A stretch of 51,243 nucleotides of DNA from Armatimonadota bacterium (GTDB taxonomy: Bacteria; Armatimonadota; JADLDR01), in NCBI GenBank assembly GCA_020846535.1, contig JADLDR010000237.1, forward strand, positions 1 to 51,243. Reading direction: 5' to 3'. The notes under the pieces were generated by a model. The model ran no database searches. It saw only the letters and a program-made list of their open reading frames with translations, and was not told where the DNA came from. The translations under genes and the position numbers were made by a program. The stretch's first letter is position 1. Each line of letters opens with the position of its first letter. Positions 51,120 through 51,243 of the stretch are shown here, in pieces.

Positions 51120-51243
51120 CTAAGCAGCCCGTTGGAGTAAAGGGGCAGTTTTTGGCGGATCCGGTCTGACCTGTAGGGGCGATCCTTGTGATCGCCCGCC
51201 CTGCCGGTAGGGCCGTTTTCAGGGCGAACAAATCGTTCGCCCC
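51120..51243 (+). repeat. Family 2 repeat, left end, truncated by window edge
   Basis: CTAAGCAGCCCGTTGGAG (51120-51137) matches the inverted ends at 46.25-46.41 kb. It is followed by GTAGGGGCGATCC, a GATCGCC hairpin, and a further GGGCGAAC / GTTCGCCC hairpin at the very edge. Confidence 0.6.

Noticed and set aside
50559..51140. 193-aa and 109-aa frames through the right-end repeats
   Set aside because: They are made of the repeat modules (palindromes and CCCCTCTCC tracts) and have no ribosome binding site.
1..51243. tRNA or rRNA genes
   Set aside because: I looked for T-loop GGTTCGAATCC-like and anticodon-stem patterns and for rRNA core motifs and found none; a tRNAscan run would be decisive.

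Overview
GC-rich bacterial DNA, 51 kb. It carries a large set of secreted glycan-degrading enzymes, several families typical of Armatimonadota, Planctomycetota, Lentisphaerota and similar polysaccharide-using bacteria (DUF6785-type membrane protein, DUF4091, DUF6259, GH127, Gfo/Idh/MocA), Shine-Dalgarno starts and frequent TTG/GTG initiation. An Armatimonadota-like organism is my best guess. The window holds no rRNA or phylogenetic marker except GreA, so this is inference only.

Layout. 0-1.2 kb: Gfo/Idh/MocA oxidoreductase (-). 1.6-6.5 kb: a polytopic membrane protein and a large protein of unknown activity (+). 6.5-10 kb: an operon (-) of a solute-binding lipoprotein and an M61 PDZ peptidase. 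10.3-13.1 kb: selenide, water dikinase whose catalytic residue is an in-frame UGA (selenocysteine), followed by a secreted STN-like protein. 13.1-13.56 kb: a consensus promoter, inverted repeats and a long hairpin. 13.56-15 kb: an orphan and an MscS channel. 15-16.2 kb: composite intergenic repeats. 16.2-21.6 kb: signalling and expression genes, comprising a receiver/DHp protein, a TIR-bounded palindromic element, a (alpha/alpha)6-like protein, a c-di-GMP-I riboswitch ahead of an HD-GYP/GAF/GGDEF enzyme, and GreA. 21.7-22.2 kb: an aldo/keto reductase pseudogene.

22.5-45.2 kb is a glycan-utilisation region, mostly on the minus strand. It contains GH38-like, GH127, GH42-like (two), GH32/43-like propeller (one intact, one decayed), F5/8C-DUF4091 (one intact, one decayed at 45.5-46.2 kb), LamG-DUF6259 and an enolase-superfamily enzyme. 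Embedded in it are two possible conflict or defence genes. One is a pentapeptide-repeat protein with a TIR-like C-terminus (32.4-33.5 kb). The other is a translationally coupled AAA ATPase plus DUF3226 TOPRIM pair (37.3-38.9 kb), in which each gene is interrupted (a -1 frame change at a T6 run and an amber codon).

46.4-51.2 kb: S9 prolyl oligopeptidase, a decayed small membrane gene, an unusual fusion of a DnaB/RadA-like RecA ATPase with an RsbW-type histidine-kinase-like ATPase domain, and more composite repeats. The window both starts and ends inside such repeats.

Together the genes describe an extracellular and periplasmic glycan degrader with sugar uptake and intracellular oxidoreductase or dehydratase steps, selenocysteine use, c-di-GMP signalling with two visible feedback points, and a mobile or rearranging repeat population in its intergenic regions.
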